A stretch of 64,000 nt of DNA from Silvimonas iriomotensis (GCF_014645535.1 NZ_BMLX01000005.1:1-64000), one strand, 5' to 3'; positions 37,834-46,382 are shown, numbered from the stretch's first letter. Notes: generated from the sequence alone by a model not told the origin. Program-made: numbers and translations.

Positions 37834-40179
37834 TTATTGTTGAGAAGAACGGGGTGCCTGCCAGCGCCGCAACAGCAGCGCGTTGCTGACCACTGACACC
37901 GAACTGAGCGCCATGGCGGCGCCGGCAATAGCCGGGTTCAACAGGCCGAACATGGCCAGCGGAATACCCAGCGTGTTGTAGATAAAGGCAAAGAACAGGT
38001 TCTGCCTGATCTTGCGCAAGGTGGCGCGCGCCAGGGCCACGGCGTGCGATACGGCCATCAAATCATTGCGCATCAGGGTAACATCCGCGGCTTCAATCGC
38101 CACATTGCTGCCGGCTCCCATGGCAAAACTGACCTCGGCCAGTGCCAGCGCGGGGGCGTCGTTGACGCCATCGCCCACCATCGCCACGTGTTTGTTGCTG
38201 GCCGCCAGCGCGCGGATCACGTCCGCCTTGCCGGCCGGCAAGACCTCGGCATGTACTGTCTTGATGCCGGTGGCCTGCGCCACCCATTGCGCCGTGCTCT
38301 GGTTGTCGCCGGTCAGCATGATTACGTCAATGCCCTGGGCCTGCAAAGCAGCCACGGCAGCGCTGGAGGTCTGGCGCACGGTGTCGGCCAGGGCCACGAC
38401 GCCCAGCAATTGTTGATCGCGCCCGATGCCGATCAGCGTTTCATCCTGCCGTGCCGGGGGGATGGTTGCATCCGTATCGCCAGCCCAGTCCACCCGGCCC
38501 ACACGCAGGGTGGTGCCATCCGGCAAGGTGGCCGTCACGCCCTGCCCGGCCGTCACCGCAAATCCGGTCACCGGCAGCAGCGCAAGCTGGCGCTGTGCGG
38601 CTTCACTCAGCAAGGCCCGGGCGAGCGGGTGTTCGCTGCCGGCTTCCAGACTGGCGGCCCATTGCAGCAAGGTGTTCTCATCAAGCTGCCCGGCCAGTAC
38701 GTGAACCGAGCGTACACCCGGCTTGCCTTCAGTCAGCGTGCCGGTCTTGTCGAGCACCAGGGTATCCAGATGCGCGGCGTGTTCCAGCGCGGCGGCATTG
38801 CGGAACAGCAAACCCAGATGCGCGCCGCGGCCCACGCCGACCATGACCGCCGACGGCGTCGCCAGGCCCAGCGCACACGGGCAGGCAATCACCAGCACTG
38901 CCACGGCATTGAGCATGGCGGGGGTGAAGCCGCTCAGCCACCAGGTGACAAGGAAAGTCCCCAGCGCGATCAGCAACACCACCGGCACGAACACGGCGGC
39001 AATCTGATCCGCCAGCCGCTGGATCGGGGCCTTGGAACCCTGCGCTGCCGCCACCAGCCGTACGATCTCTGCCAGTTGGGTTTGCTGGCCCACCCCGGTA
39101 GCGCGAATACGCAACATGCCATCATGATTGCGAGTGGCCGCAAACACCTGGGCGCCCGCCGATTTGGCCACGGGCACGCTTTCGCCGGTCAGCATGCTTT
39201 CATCCACCACGGCCTCGCCGCTGATGACTTCGCCGTCTACCGGAATCGCGTCGCCATGGCGCACGATCACAATCTCGCCCGCCTTCACCTGATCAACCGG
39301 GACCTCAAGCAATTGACCGTCGCGCTCTACCCGGGCATCCCGCGGTTGCAATTGCAGCAACTCGCCCATGGCCTGCGATGCCTTGTGCCGGGCGCGTGCT
39401 TCCAGCCATTTGCCCAGACACACCAGCGTGATCACCACCGCGCTGGCCTCAAAATACACCGGCAGATCAGTGTGCCCTTGCAGCACCACAACCACGCTGA
39501 ACAGCCAGGCAACGCTGGTACCCAGCGCCACCAGCACATCCATATTGGCGCCGCCGCCTTTGATCGTGTGCCAGGCGCTGCGATAAAAGCGCCAGCCAAA
39601 ACCGAACTGCACCAGCGTAGCCAGCCCCATTTGCCACAGGCGCGGCACCATCAGCGCGTGCCAACCGGCGGTCATGGCCAGCATTTCCCATAACAAAGGG
39701 GCAGTGAGCAGCGCCGGCGCCAGCCATTGCCAGAACGAAGCGCCGTTGCCGGCGGGATGCGGGTCGGTGTCGGCCTTGATTTCGTGCGCATCGTAACCGG
39801 CCTTGCGCACGGCCTGGATCAGCGCTTCGGTGGGGTACAGGCCAGCGGGTTGCTCGACCAGCGCGGTTTCCGTCGCAAAGTTCACACTCGCGCTCACCCC
39901 GGGCAGGCGGTTCAGCACTTTCTCGATCCGTGCGGCGCAGGCGGCGCAAGTCATGCCTTGCAGCGCCAGTTGTGTCTGGGCGGGTTTGACGTCATAGCCG
40001 GCCTTGCGAATGGCGGCGATCACATCAGGGACGGCTTTGCCATCTGCCAGCGAGACATTGGCGGTTTCAGTGGCCAGATTCACCTCGGCGCTCACGCCCT
40101 CCAGCCGGCCGATGACTTTCTCGATCCGGCCCGCGCAGGCGGCGCAGGTCATGCCGCTGATGGGGAGTGATACATCCAT
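37834..40179 (-). CDS. copA: Cu(+)-exporting P1B-type ATPase
   Basis: A 781-residue membrane ATPase that exports Cu(I) from the cytoplasm. Two N-terminal HMA domains each have GMTCAAC (first at residues 9-15). The transmembrane ion site is ACPCALGLATP. The phosphorylation motif DKTGTLTEGKPG, the SEHPLARAL nucleotide-site motif and GDGVNDAPALA are present. It heads the copA-copZ-csoR-HMA-like operon. Confidence 0.97.
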   Translation of the reverse strand: MDVSLPISGMTCAACAGRIEKVIGRLEGVSAEVNLATETANVSLADGKAVPDVIAAIRKAGYDVKPAQTQLALQGMTCAACAARIEKVLNRLPGVSASVNFATETALVEQPAGLYPTEALIQAVRKAGYDAHEIKADTDPHPAGNGASFWQWLAPALLTAPLLWEMLAMTAGWHALMVPRLWQMGLATLVQFGFGWRFYRSAWHTIKGGGANMDVLVALGTSVAWLFSVVVVLQGHTDLPVYFEASAVVITLVCLGKWLEARARHKASQAMGELLQLQPRDARVERDGQLLEVPVDQVKAGEIVIVRHGDAIPVDGEVISGEAVVDESMLTGESVPVAKSAGAQVFAATRNHDGMLRIRATGVGQQTQLAEIVRLVAAAQGSKAPIQRLADQIAAVFVPVVLLIALGTFLVTWWLSGFTPAMLNAVAVLVIACPCALGLATPSAVMVGVGRGAHLGLLFRNAAALEHAAHLDTLVLDKTGTLTEGKPGVRSVHVLAGQLDENTLLQWAASLEAGSEHPLARALLSEAAQRQLALLPVTGFAVTAGQGVTATLPDGTTLRVGRVDWAGDTDATIPPARQDETLIGIGRDQQLLGVVALADTVRQTSSAAVAALQAQGIDVIMLTGDNQSTAQWVAQATGIKTVHAEVLPAGKADVIRALAASNKHVAMVGDGVNDAPALALAEVSFAMGAGSNVAIEAADVTLMRNDLMAVSHAVALARATLRKIRQNLFFAFIYNTLGIPLAMFGLLNPAIAGAAMALSSVSVVSNALLLRRWQAPRSSQQ

Positions 40180-40196
40180 GGTGGTCTCCGCTTTAC

Positions 40197-40233
40197 ATAC
40201 CTATAGGGGGTATATTATGCCCCAAGGGGGTAT
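40197..40233 (-). promoter_or_regulatory. Two tandem CsoR-type operators upstream of copA
   Basis: ATACCTATAGGGGGTAT (40197-40213) and ATGCCCCAAGGGGGTAT (40217-40233) share the form of known CsoR boxes, an imperfect inverted ATACC/GGTAT with a G/C tract. Their starts are 20 bp apart, two helical turns, within 55 bp of the copA start. They also lie upstream of the divergent 40327 gene, so both directions may be copper-controlled. Confidence 0.75.
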
Positions 40234-40326
40234 CTGTAAACCCGAATGCCACTATTTCACAGCCGGCTTTACCGGTACGGTGGTGGGGTATACAGTGACG
40301 CGCATTCTCCCTTGGGTGTATGCACA

Positions 40327-40665
40327 ATGTGGCGCATGCTTTTGCTGACGTTCTGCCTGCTGGTTTCCGGTTTTGCACCGGCACAGCCGCGCATTGCGCC
40401 AGCGCATGCCGTGCCCATGATCCAGGCGGCAGATCCATGCAGCCATTGCCATGACGCTGCGCCACCAGCAGCGCCAGAACACCACGCCACAAGCAGCCCG
40501 TGCTGCGACAACACCTTCTGCAGCATGACGCCCGGCGCCTTGACCAGCCCGGCGCTGACCGCGCCACTCTGGTCTGGCACTGCCGTGCGCCAGTCTTCGC
40601 TGCTGCTGGTGCGGGTCAGCTGGTACATCGCGCCGCCCTTACCCCCTCCCCGTACTCTGGTCTGA
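40327..40665 (+). CDS. Small exported His/Cys-rich protein, CopL-like
   Basis: A 112-residue protein with a signal peptide (MWRMLLLTFCLLVSGFAPAQ). A metal-binding middle follows (PCSHCHD, then EHH and SPCCDNTFCSM) and then a Pro-rich C-terminus ending PPPRTLV. Cys/His-rich leaders of the CopL kind precede copper-oxidase genes in Xanthomonas and show this layout, but similarity is by pattern only. It starts the divergent copper transcript, and DUF411 and multicopper oxidase genes follow. Confidence 0.7.
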   Translation: MWRMLLLTFCLLVSGFAPAQPRIAPAHAVPMIQAADPCSHCHDAAPPAAPEHHATSSPCCDNTFCSMTPGALTSPALTAPLWSGTAVRQSSLLLVRVSWYIAPPLPPPRTLV

Positions 40666-40769
40666 ACCTGTCTCAATCAAGTCGTTCGATTGTTCTGCTG
40701 CACGTGCGTAATCCGTGCGTGCCGGTTCAGCTTGCCGGCGCTGCTGTGCGCCGGTGACAAGGAGTCATC

Positions 40770-41204
40770 ATGTTGTTCAAAAAACATCTTCTGGTTCTGG
40801 CGCTGGCCAGCGCCACCGCACTGGCGCAAGCCGGTACCGCTGTCACCCTTTACAAAAATGCCGGCTGCAGCTGCTGCGAAGCCTATATTGCGTATCTGAA
40901 ATCGGCCGGGTTTAGCGTCAAGGCAGAAAACGCTGCTGACATGGGCGCCATCCGCCAGCGTTATGGCTCGGCCAATGCCGCCAGTTGTCATACCATGCGC
41001 ATAGCCGGCTATACCGTAGAGGGCCACGTGCCGGTTGCGGCCATTAAACAGTTGCTGCAAAAGAAACCCGCCATTGTCGGGATCAGCGTGCCCGGCATGC
41101 CGATGAATTCGCCAGGCATGGGTGAAGAAAAACCGGGCACCTTGCCGGTGTACACGCTTAAAACAGCGAACAGCCAGCCGACCACCGAGTTCGGCCGCTT
41201 CTGA
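40770..41204 (+). CDS. DUF411 metal-binding protein
   Basis: A 144-residue periplasmic protein with a signal peptide (cleavage after about residue 21). Its conserved copper-binding features are KNAGCSCCEAYIAYLK, ASCHTMRIAGYTVEGHVP and a Met-rich GISVPGMPMNSPGMG. The family occurs in copper and silver resistance loci. AAGGAG precedes the ATG. It lies between the CopL-like gene and the multicopper oxidase, in the same direction. Confidence 0.9.
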   Translation: MLFKKHLLVLALASATALAQAGTAVTLYKNAGCSCCEAYIAYLKSAGFSVKAENAADMGAIRQRYGSANAASCHTMRIAGYTVEGHVPVAAIKQLLQKKPAIVGISVPGMPMNSPGMGEEKPGTLPVYTLKTANSQPTTEFGRF

Positions 41205-41277
41205 TCGCGCGCCTTTAACCCGTTTTGTCTTGAACCATCACGGGGCGGATATGAACCTGCCCCGACGGAGTAAAAGA

Positions 41278-42753
41278 ATGGATCGTCGAAGCTTTTTGCG
41301 GTTAGGTGGTCTCACCATAGGCACGCTGGCACTCGCCCCACACACCTGGGCGGCAGAAGACCCGCACGCCGGGCACATGAGCATGCCCATGGCGCCCGCC
41401 GACAACACGCCGCTACTGCCCGTGGCGGACATGCCGGCCGGCCGCGCTTTGCCCGCTTTGCAGAAACTGAAAAACCAGTCCAATCCGGCCGGGCAGTTCC
41501 AGGCCACCCTGACCGCCGCCCCGCGCACCGTGCAATTCAAGCCGGGGCTCGATACCGTGGTCTGGGCCTACAACGGCCAGACACCGGGCCCGCTGATCGA
41601 AGTCTATGAAGGCGATGTGCTGGAAATCCGCCTTGTCAATCAGCTGACCCAGCCCACGACCATCCACTGGCACGGCTTGCCGGTGCCGCCGGCGCAAGAT
41701 GGCAATCCGGGCGATGAAGTCGCCCCCGGGACCGAGCGCACTTACCGCTTTGTTCTGCCCGCCGGCAGCGCGGGGACGTACTGGTATCACCCGCACCCGC
41801 ATGGCCACACCGCCGAACAAGCCTATATGGGCCTGGCCGGCCCGTTGATTGTCCGTTCGCGGCGCGACCCGCTGGTGGGCATGCCCGAGCAGCATCTGGT
41901 GTTCTCCGATCTCAAGCTGGGGGCTGATGGCAAGATTGCCGGCAATAACGACATGGACTGGATGAACGGGCGTGAGGGCCAGTTTGTGCTGATCAACGGG
42001 GCCTTGCAGCCCGTCATCACCGCTGACGGCATGCAGCGCTGGCGCTTGTGGAATATGTGCAATGCGCGTTATCTCAACCTGTCGCTGGGTGGTCAGCCAT
42101 TCAGATTGGTGGGTACGGATGGCGGCCTGCTGGAACATGCGCGCGCCATTACCCAGCTGTTGCTGGCGCCGGGCGAGCGGGCCGAAATTGTGGTGATGGG
42201 CGACGGCCCGGTTGATCTGCAGGCACTTGCTTATGATCGCGGCCTGATGGGCGACGCGCCGGCGCCACAGGCACTGACCCTGGCCAAAATCGCGCTCAGC
42301 GGCGGCGCCACACGACCCATTCCGTCACACTTGCGCCAGATCACCCCGCTCACCCCGGGTGGCGTCCAGAAGCGCGTGGTGTTCAGCGAACAGATGAGCA
42401 TGGCCGGCGGCGTACACAGCATGACACCGCTGGTGAACGGCAAAAGCTACGACATGAACCGCGTTGATCTGCTCAGCCAGCGCGGCGCAGTCGAAGCCTG
42501 GTCGCTGGTCAATGACTCTGACATGGATCACCCCTTCCACTTGCATGGCACGCAGTTCCAGGTCGCCAGCCGCACCCGTAATGGCCAAACCATCCCGGAG
42601 CCCTTCCTGGCCTGGCGCGACACCATCAACCTGCGGCCCAACGAAACGGTGTTGATCCACGTGGTGCAGCAACAAGCCGGCCCGCGCATGTTCCACTGCC
42701 ATATTCTGGAGCACGAAGACCGCGGCATGATGGGGATATTGAGCGTGGTGTGA
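41278..42753 (+). CDS. Multicopper oxidase (CopA/CueO type), Tat-exported
   Basis: A 491-residue periplasmic oxidase of three cupredoxin domains. A twin-arginine signal (DRRSFLRLGG) begins at residue 2. Copper ligands are HWHG, HPHPHGHT, HPFHLHG and HCHILEHEDRGMM. An acidic/Met/His stretch (HAGHMSMPMAP) follows the signal. The ATG at 41278 is chosen because CGGAG is 7 nt upstream. The 41251 ATG would add nine residues. Its stop codon TGA is the first base triplet of a TGAGGTG heptad array. Confidence 0.92.
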   Translation: MDRRSFLRLGGLTIGTLALAPHTWAAEDPHAGHMSMPMAPADNTPLLPVADMPAGRALPALQKLKNQSNPAGQFQATLTAAPRTVQFKPGLDTVVWAYNGQTPGPLIEVYEGDVLEIRLVNQLTQPTTIHWHGLPVPPAQDGNPGDEVAPGTERTYRFVLPAGSAGTYWYHPHPHGHTAEQAYMGLAGPLIVRSRRDPLVGMPEQHLVFSDLKLGADGKIAGNNDMDWMNGREGQFVLINGALQPVITADGMQRWRLWNMCNARYLNLSLGGQPFRLVGTDGGLLEHARAITQLLLAPGERAEIVVMGDGPVDLQALAYDRGLMGDAPAPQALTLAKIALSGGATRPIPSHLRQITPLTPGGVQKRVVFSEQMSMAGGVHSMTPLVNGKSYDMNRVDLLSQRGAVEAWSLVNDSDMDHPFHLHGTQFQVASRTRNGQTIPEPFLAWRDTINLRPNETVLIHVVQQQAGPRMFHCHILEHEDRGMMGILSVV

Positions 42754-42780
42754 GGTGTGAGGTGTGAGGTGTGAGGTGTG
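42751..42780 (+). repeat. TGAGGTG heptads overlapping the oxidase stop codon
   Basis: Four perfect TGAGGTG copies (42751-42778) plus TG. The first TGA is the stop of the multicopper oxidase gene. It is the left arm of an inverted heptad pair whose right arm is 43015-43140. Confidence 0.9.
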
Positions 42781-42855
42781 CAGAGTGTATGGCGGGGTTT
42801 GCCGGGTGCAACTGCTGTTTCACACACCGCACCACGTTCATGCGCCCCACCACTT

Positions 42856-42990
42856 CGTCATACCTGACCTCGGCGGCCCTCTGGCCGGAATCCAGATGTA
42901 AACGATTGTGCCGAAGGCACGGAAAATGGTTTGCCTGAGAAAGCCCACCTGCGGTGGGCGTGCTGGATTCCTGCCTGCGCAGGAATGACG
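42856..42990. repeat. REP-like inverted pair inside the heptad element
   Basis: A left unit (42856-42895) runs from CGTCAT to GGAATCCAG. A right unit (42963-42990) runs from CTGGATTCC to GAATGACG, so the outer and inner ends are mutual inverted repeats. The right unit contains its own hairpin (ATTCCTGC...GCAGGAAT). Two more hairpins lie between: GTGCC-GAA-GGCAC (42908-42920) and GCCCACC-TGC-GGTGGGC (42943-42959). The layout is like a BIME or small non-coding mobile element. Confidence 0.7.
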
Positions 42991-43014
42991 AGGCAAAGGT
43001 ATGCACGCCTCCCC

Positions 43015-43140
43015 CTCCTCACTCCTCACTCCTCACTCCTCACTCCTCACTCCTCACTCCTCACTCCTCACTCCTCACTCCTCACTCCTCACTCCTCACT
43101 CCTCACTCCTCACTCCTCACTCCTCACTCCTCACTCCTCA
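43015..43140 (+). repeat. (CTCCTCA)18 tandem heptanucleotide repeat
   Basis: Eighteen uninterrupted copies of CTCCTCA. All three forward frames across it encode a run of the Ser-Leu-Leu-Thr-Pro-His kind, which is not a protein. It ends 52 bp before the ettA start and is the right arm of the heptad pair begun at 42751. Such perfect arrays are prone to slippage. Confidence 0.97.
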
Positions 43141-43192
43141 CTCGCGCACAATGTTAAACTTGCCGCATTTGCCAATCAGCGAGTCGTAACCC

Positions 43193-44860
43193 GTGGCCCA
43201 ATATGTGATGTCCATGCTCCGCGTGAGCAAAATCGTTCCGCCCAAGCGTCAGATCATCAAGGATATTTCGCTCTCTTTCTTTCCTGGCGCCAAGATCGGC
43301 CTGTTGGGTCTGAACGGTGCGGGTAAGTCCACCGTGTTGCGCATCATGGCCAACGTGGACAAGGAATATGACGGCGAGGTGCAACACCTGGCCGGCGTGA
43401 AGATCGGTTATCTGGAACAGGAACCGAAGCTGGATGCCGAAAAAACCGTGCGCGAGGAAGTGGAAAGCGGCATGGGCGAAGTGATGGACGCGCAAAAGCG
43501 TCTGGAAGAGGTCTACGCCGCCTACGCCGAACCCGATGCCGACTTTGACGCGCTGGCCGAAGAACAGGCCCGCCTCGAAGCCATTATCTCTGCCGGTGCC
43601 GGCGACAACACCGCGCTGCAACTGGAACTGGCCGCTGACGCCCTGCGCCTGCCGCCGTGGGATGCAAAAATCGGCAATCTCTCCGGTGGTGAAAAGCGCC
43701 GCGTCGCACTGTGCAAGCTGCTCTTGTCCAAGCCGGACATGCTGCTGCTGGACGAACCGACCAACCACCTGGATGCAGAATCGGTGGAATGGCTGGAACA
43801 ATTCCTGGTGCGTTTCCCGGGTACTGTCGTGGCCGTGACCCACGATCGCTATTTCCTGGACAACGCGGCCGAGTGGATTCTGGAACTGGACCGTGGTCAC
43901 GGCATTCCCTGGAAGGGCAATTACTCCAGCTGGCTGGAGCAAAAGGAAGACCGCCTGAAGCAGGAAGAAGCCACTGAATCGGCCCGCCAGAAAGCGCTGA
44001 ACAAAGAACTGGAATGGGTTCGCCAGAACCCCAAGGGCCGTCAGGCCAAGTCCAAGGCGCGGATTGCCCGCTTTGAAGAACTCTCCAGCTTTGAGCACCA
44101 GAAGCGTAACGAAACCCAGGAAATCTTCATTCCTGTGGCCGAGCGTCTGGGCGACAAGGTCATTGAATTCAAGGGCGTATCCAAAGGCTTTGGCGATCGT
44201 CTGCTGATCGACAACCTGAGCTTTGCTGCGCCGGCAGGTGCCATCGTCGGCATTATCGGCCCGAACGGTGCCGGTAAATCCACCCTGTTCAAGATGATCG
44301 CCGGCAAAGAAGCGCCGGATACCGGTGAAGTCGAGATCGGCCAGACCGTGCAGATGGCGTTTGTCGAGCAATCGCGCGAAGGTCTGGAAGCCGAGAAAAC
44401 CGTGTTTGAAGACGTCTCTGGCGGTCTGGAAAACATCCAGGTCGGCAAGTTCGAGATGTCCAGCCGCGCCTACCTGGGCCGCTTCAACTTCAAGGGTGGC
44501 GATCAGCAGAAGAAAGTCGGCATGCTCTCCGGTGGCGAGCGCGGCCGTCTGCATCTGGCCAAGACGCTCTTGAAGGGCGGCAACGTGCTGCTGCTGGATG
44601 AACCGTCCAACGATCTGGACGTGGAAACCCTGCGTGCGCTGGAAGACGCGCTGCTGGAATTCGCCGGCACCGTGTTTGTGATCAGCCACGATCGCTGGTT
44701 CCTGGACCGGATCGCCACGCACATTCTGGCGGCCGAAGGCGACAGCCAGTGGACATTCTTCGACGGCAACTATCAGGAATACGAAGCCGACAAGAAAAAG
44801 CGTCTGGGCGAAGAAGGCGCCAAGCCCAAGCGCATCCGCTACAAGCCGGTCACGCGTTGA
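43193..44860 (+). CDS. ettA: Energy-dependent translational throttle protein (ABC-F)
   Basis: A 555-residue soluble ABC-F protein that binds the ribosomal E site and gates early elongation by energy state. Two ATPase cassettes are seen (GLNGAGKST, LSGGEKRRVALC, LLLDEPTNHLDAESV; and GPNGAGKST, LSGGERGRLHLAK, LLLDEPSNDLD). The inter-domain linker is KGRQAKSKARIARFEELSS. The start is GTG at 43193, giving MAQYVMSMLRVSKIVPPKR, which aligns with E. coli EttA. Its SD is weak. The heptad array directly upstream may affect its expression. Confidence 0.95.
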   Translation: MAQYVMSMLRVSKIVPPKRQIIKDISLSFFPGAKIGLLGLNGAGKSTVLRIMANVDKEYDGEVQHLAGVKIGYLEQEPKLDAEKTVREEVESGMGEVMDAQKRLEEVYAAYAEPDADFDALAEEQARLEAIISAGAGDNTALQLELAADALRLPPWDAKIGNLSGGEKRRVALCKLLLSKPDMLLLDEPTNHLDAESVEWLEQFLVRFPGTVVAVTHDRYFLDNAAEWILELDRGHGIPWKGNYSSWLEQKEDRLKQEEATESARQKALNKELEWVRQNPKGRQAKSKARIARFEELSSFEHQKRNETQEIFIPVAERLGDKVIEFKGVSKGFGDRLLIDNLSFAAPAGAIVGIIGPNGAGKSTLFKMIAGKEAPDTGEVEIGQTVQMAFVEQSREGLEAEKTVFEDVSGGLENIQVGKFEMSSRAYLGRFNFKGGDQQKKVGMLSGGERGRLHLAKTLLKGGNVLLLDEPSNDLDVETLRALEDALLEFAGTVFVISHDRWFLDRIATHILAAEGDSQWTFFDGNYQEYEADKKKRLGEEGAKPKRIRYKPVTR

Positions 44861-44879
44861 TCGCTGGCGTGGTTGCAAC

Positions 44880-44910
44880 AAAAAACGGGAAGCCTGGCTT
44901 CCCGTTTTTT
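44880..44910 (+). terminator. Intrinsic terminator of ettA
   Basis: AAAAAACGGGAAGCC (44880-44894) and GGCTTCCCGTTTTTT (44896-44910) are perfect 15-mers around a single T, 19 bp after the stop. Confidence 0.95.
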
Positions 44911-44999
44911 GTTGGCTGATACCTTTCGGCACTCCGCACCACGCCCCTGCCCGCCGCATGCTATCGTGACGCCCGTTTGCGATTCACTGTGCCGATGTC

Positions 45000-45407
45000 A
45001 TGCCCGTCGTACCTCACAAAAAGCTCTACCACATCTCTACCCTGGAAAACCTGGACACCTGGGCCCGCTACAAGCAGGCCATGTGCATGGACTGCCAGGC
45101 CACCTGTTGCACCATGCCGGTTGAAGTCAAGCTGCCGGATCTGGTGCGTATCGGAGTGGTTGATCCGTTTGAGGCGGAGCATGAAGCGCCCAAGAACATT
45201 GCCAAACGGCTGGAGAAAGCGCGGGTCATCCGGCATTTCAACTTCAAGACCAGCGTGTTTACCCTGGCTCAGCGTAGCAGCGGCGACTGCATTTATCTGG
45301 ATGCCGAAACCCGCCTGTGCACCGTGTATGACCGGCGCCCCAATACTTGCCGCAATCACCCCAAGATCGGCCCCAAACCCGGCTTTTGCGCTTATCGCAA
45401 CCGTTAA
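45000..45407 (+). CDS. YkgJ family cysteine-cluster protein
   Basis: A 135-residue protein with the zinc/iron-chelating Cys pattern CMDCQATCC (about residue 29), then SGDCIYLD, RLCTVYDRRPNTCRNHP and FCAYRN. The family is thought to bind a metal or Fe-S centre, with unknown partner. It is on the same strand as the 2OG oxygenase, 99 bp ahead. Confidence 0.85.
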   Translation: MPVVPHKKLYHISTLENLDTWARYKQAMCMDCQATCCTMPVEVKLPDLVRIGVVDPFEAEHEAPKNIAKRLEKARVIRHFNFKTSVFTLAQRSSGDCIYLDAETRLCTVYDRRPNTCRNHPKIGPKPGFCAYRNR

Positions 45408-45506
45408 CCACACTGGCTGACGGTTTCTCAAAGTTGTCATGGAGGGTTCATAAAATGGCGCATCGCCAGCATATGCTGGTTTGCCTGAGCACTGGATGCG
45501 CGCTTT

Positions 45507-46382
45507 ATGTCCCTGACGGTTCCTTTTCCCAATCCGGTGCGTGACTGGATCATCAGTAATCTGCAGCGTGGCTGCGCCGCGCCGGATGTTGTGCGCGAAC
45601 TGACCAGCAACAATGTGACCGAGGAGTTGGCGAGTGCGATGGTCAACGCCGTCATGCAGGCGCTGATTGCGGGCTCCCCGCTGCCTGACGGGCAGTTGTT
45701 GCTGGCGCCGCCGGCGTATCAGGCCGATCCGTGCCGTTTGCCGGCCTGCCCGGTGGTGACGTGCGGCGATCGTGAAATCCGCATTTTGTCGCGCATGAGC
45801 AAGCCGACCTCTGCCGTGCTAGGCAATGTGGTCAGCGCACGTGAGGCCGAGCAACTGATCGACCTGGCCCGCCCGCGCCTGCGTCCGTCCACCGTGGTTG
45901 ACCCGGCCACCGGCATGGATGTCGTGGCCGATCATCGCAGCAGTGAAGGCATGTTCTTTCGTTTGATGGAAACGCCGTTGCTGGAGAAACTGGACCGTCG
46001 CCTGGCCACGCTGACCGGCCTGCCGGTAGAGAACGGCGAAGGGTTCCAGATTCTGCATTACCGCACCGGCGCCGGCAGCGCGCCGCATTATGATTATCTG
46101 ACGCCCAGCAACGTGGCCAATGCCGAATCCATTACCCGCAGCGGGCAGCGCATCATCACCATTGTGATCTACCTGAACGATGTACTGGCCGGCGGCGAAA
46201 CGGTGTTTCCCGATACCGGCTGGGCCATTACGCCGCAACTGGGCAATGCCATTTACTTTGAATATGGCAACGCAGCCGGGCAGATCGATCCGGCCTCACT
46301 GCATGCCAGTGCGCCGGTTTTGAAGGGCGAGAAATGGGTGGCGACCAAATGGATACGCGAGCGGCGGTTTATCTCGCGCTAA
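45507..46382 (+). CDS. 2OG-Fe(II) oxygenase, prolyl-4-hydroxylase-like
   Basis: A 291-residue protein. The C-terminal P4H domain (about 95-290) has the iron ligands H-x-D in APHYDYL and the distal His in LHASAPVLKGEKW with the 2OG-binding Lys. GGETVFPDTGW is also typical. About 85 N-terminal residues form a helical extension (WIISNLQRGCAAPDVV) not needed for catalysis. Bacterial relatives hydroxylate EF-Tu, but the target here is unknown. The start is weakly supported by SD. Confidence 0.88.
   Translation: MSLTVPFPNPVRDWIISNLQRGCAAPDVVRELTSNNVTEELASAMVNAVMQALIAGSPLPDGQLLLAPPAYQADPCRLPACPVVTCGDREIRILSRMSKPTSAVLGNVVSAREAEQLIDLARPRLRPSTVVDPATGMDVVADHRSSEGMFFRLMETPLLEKLDRRLATLTGLPVENGEGFQILHYRTGAGSAPHYDYLTPSNVANAESITRSGQRIITIVIYLNDVLAGGETVFPDTGWAITPQLGNAIYFEYGNAAGQIDPASLHASAPVLKGEKWVATKWIRERRFISR

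Noticed and set aside
43015-43140. CRISPR-like array
   Set aside because: The units are 7 bp, contiguous and identical with no spacers, and no cas gene is nearby.
42931-43326. Open frames encoding repeated Ser-Leu-Leu-Thr-Pro-His units
   Set aside because: They are translations of the CTCCTCA tandem repeat and carry no start signal or domain.
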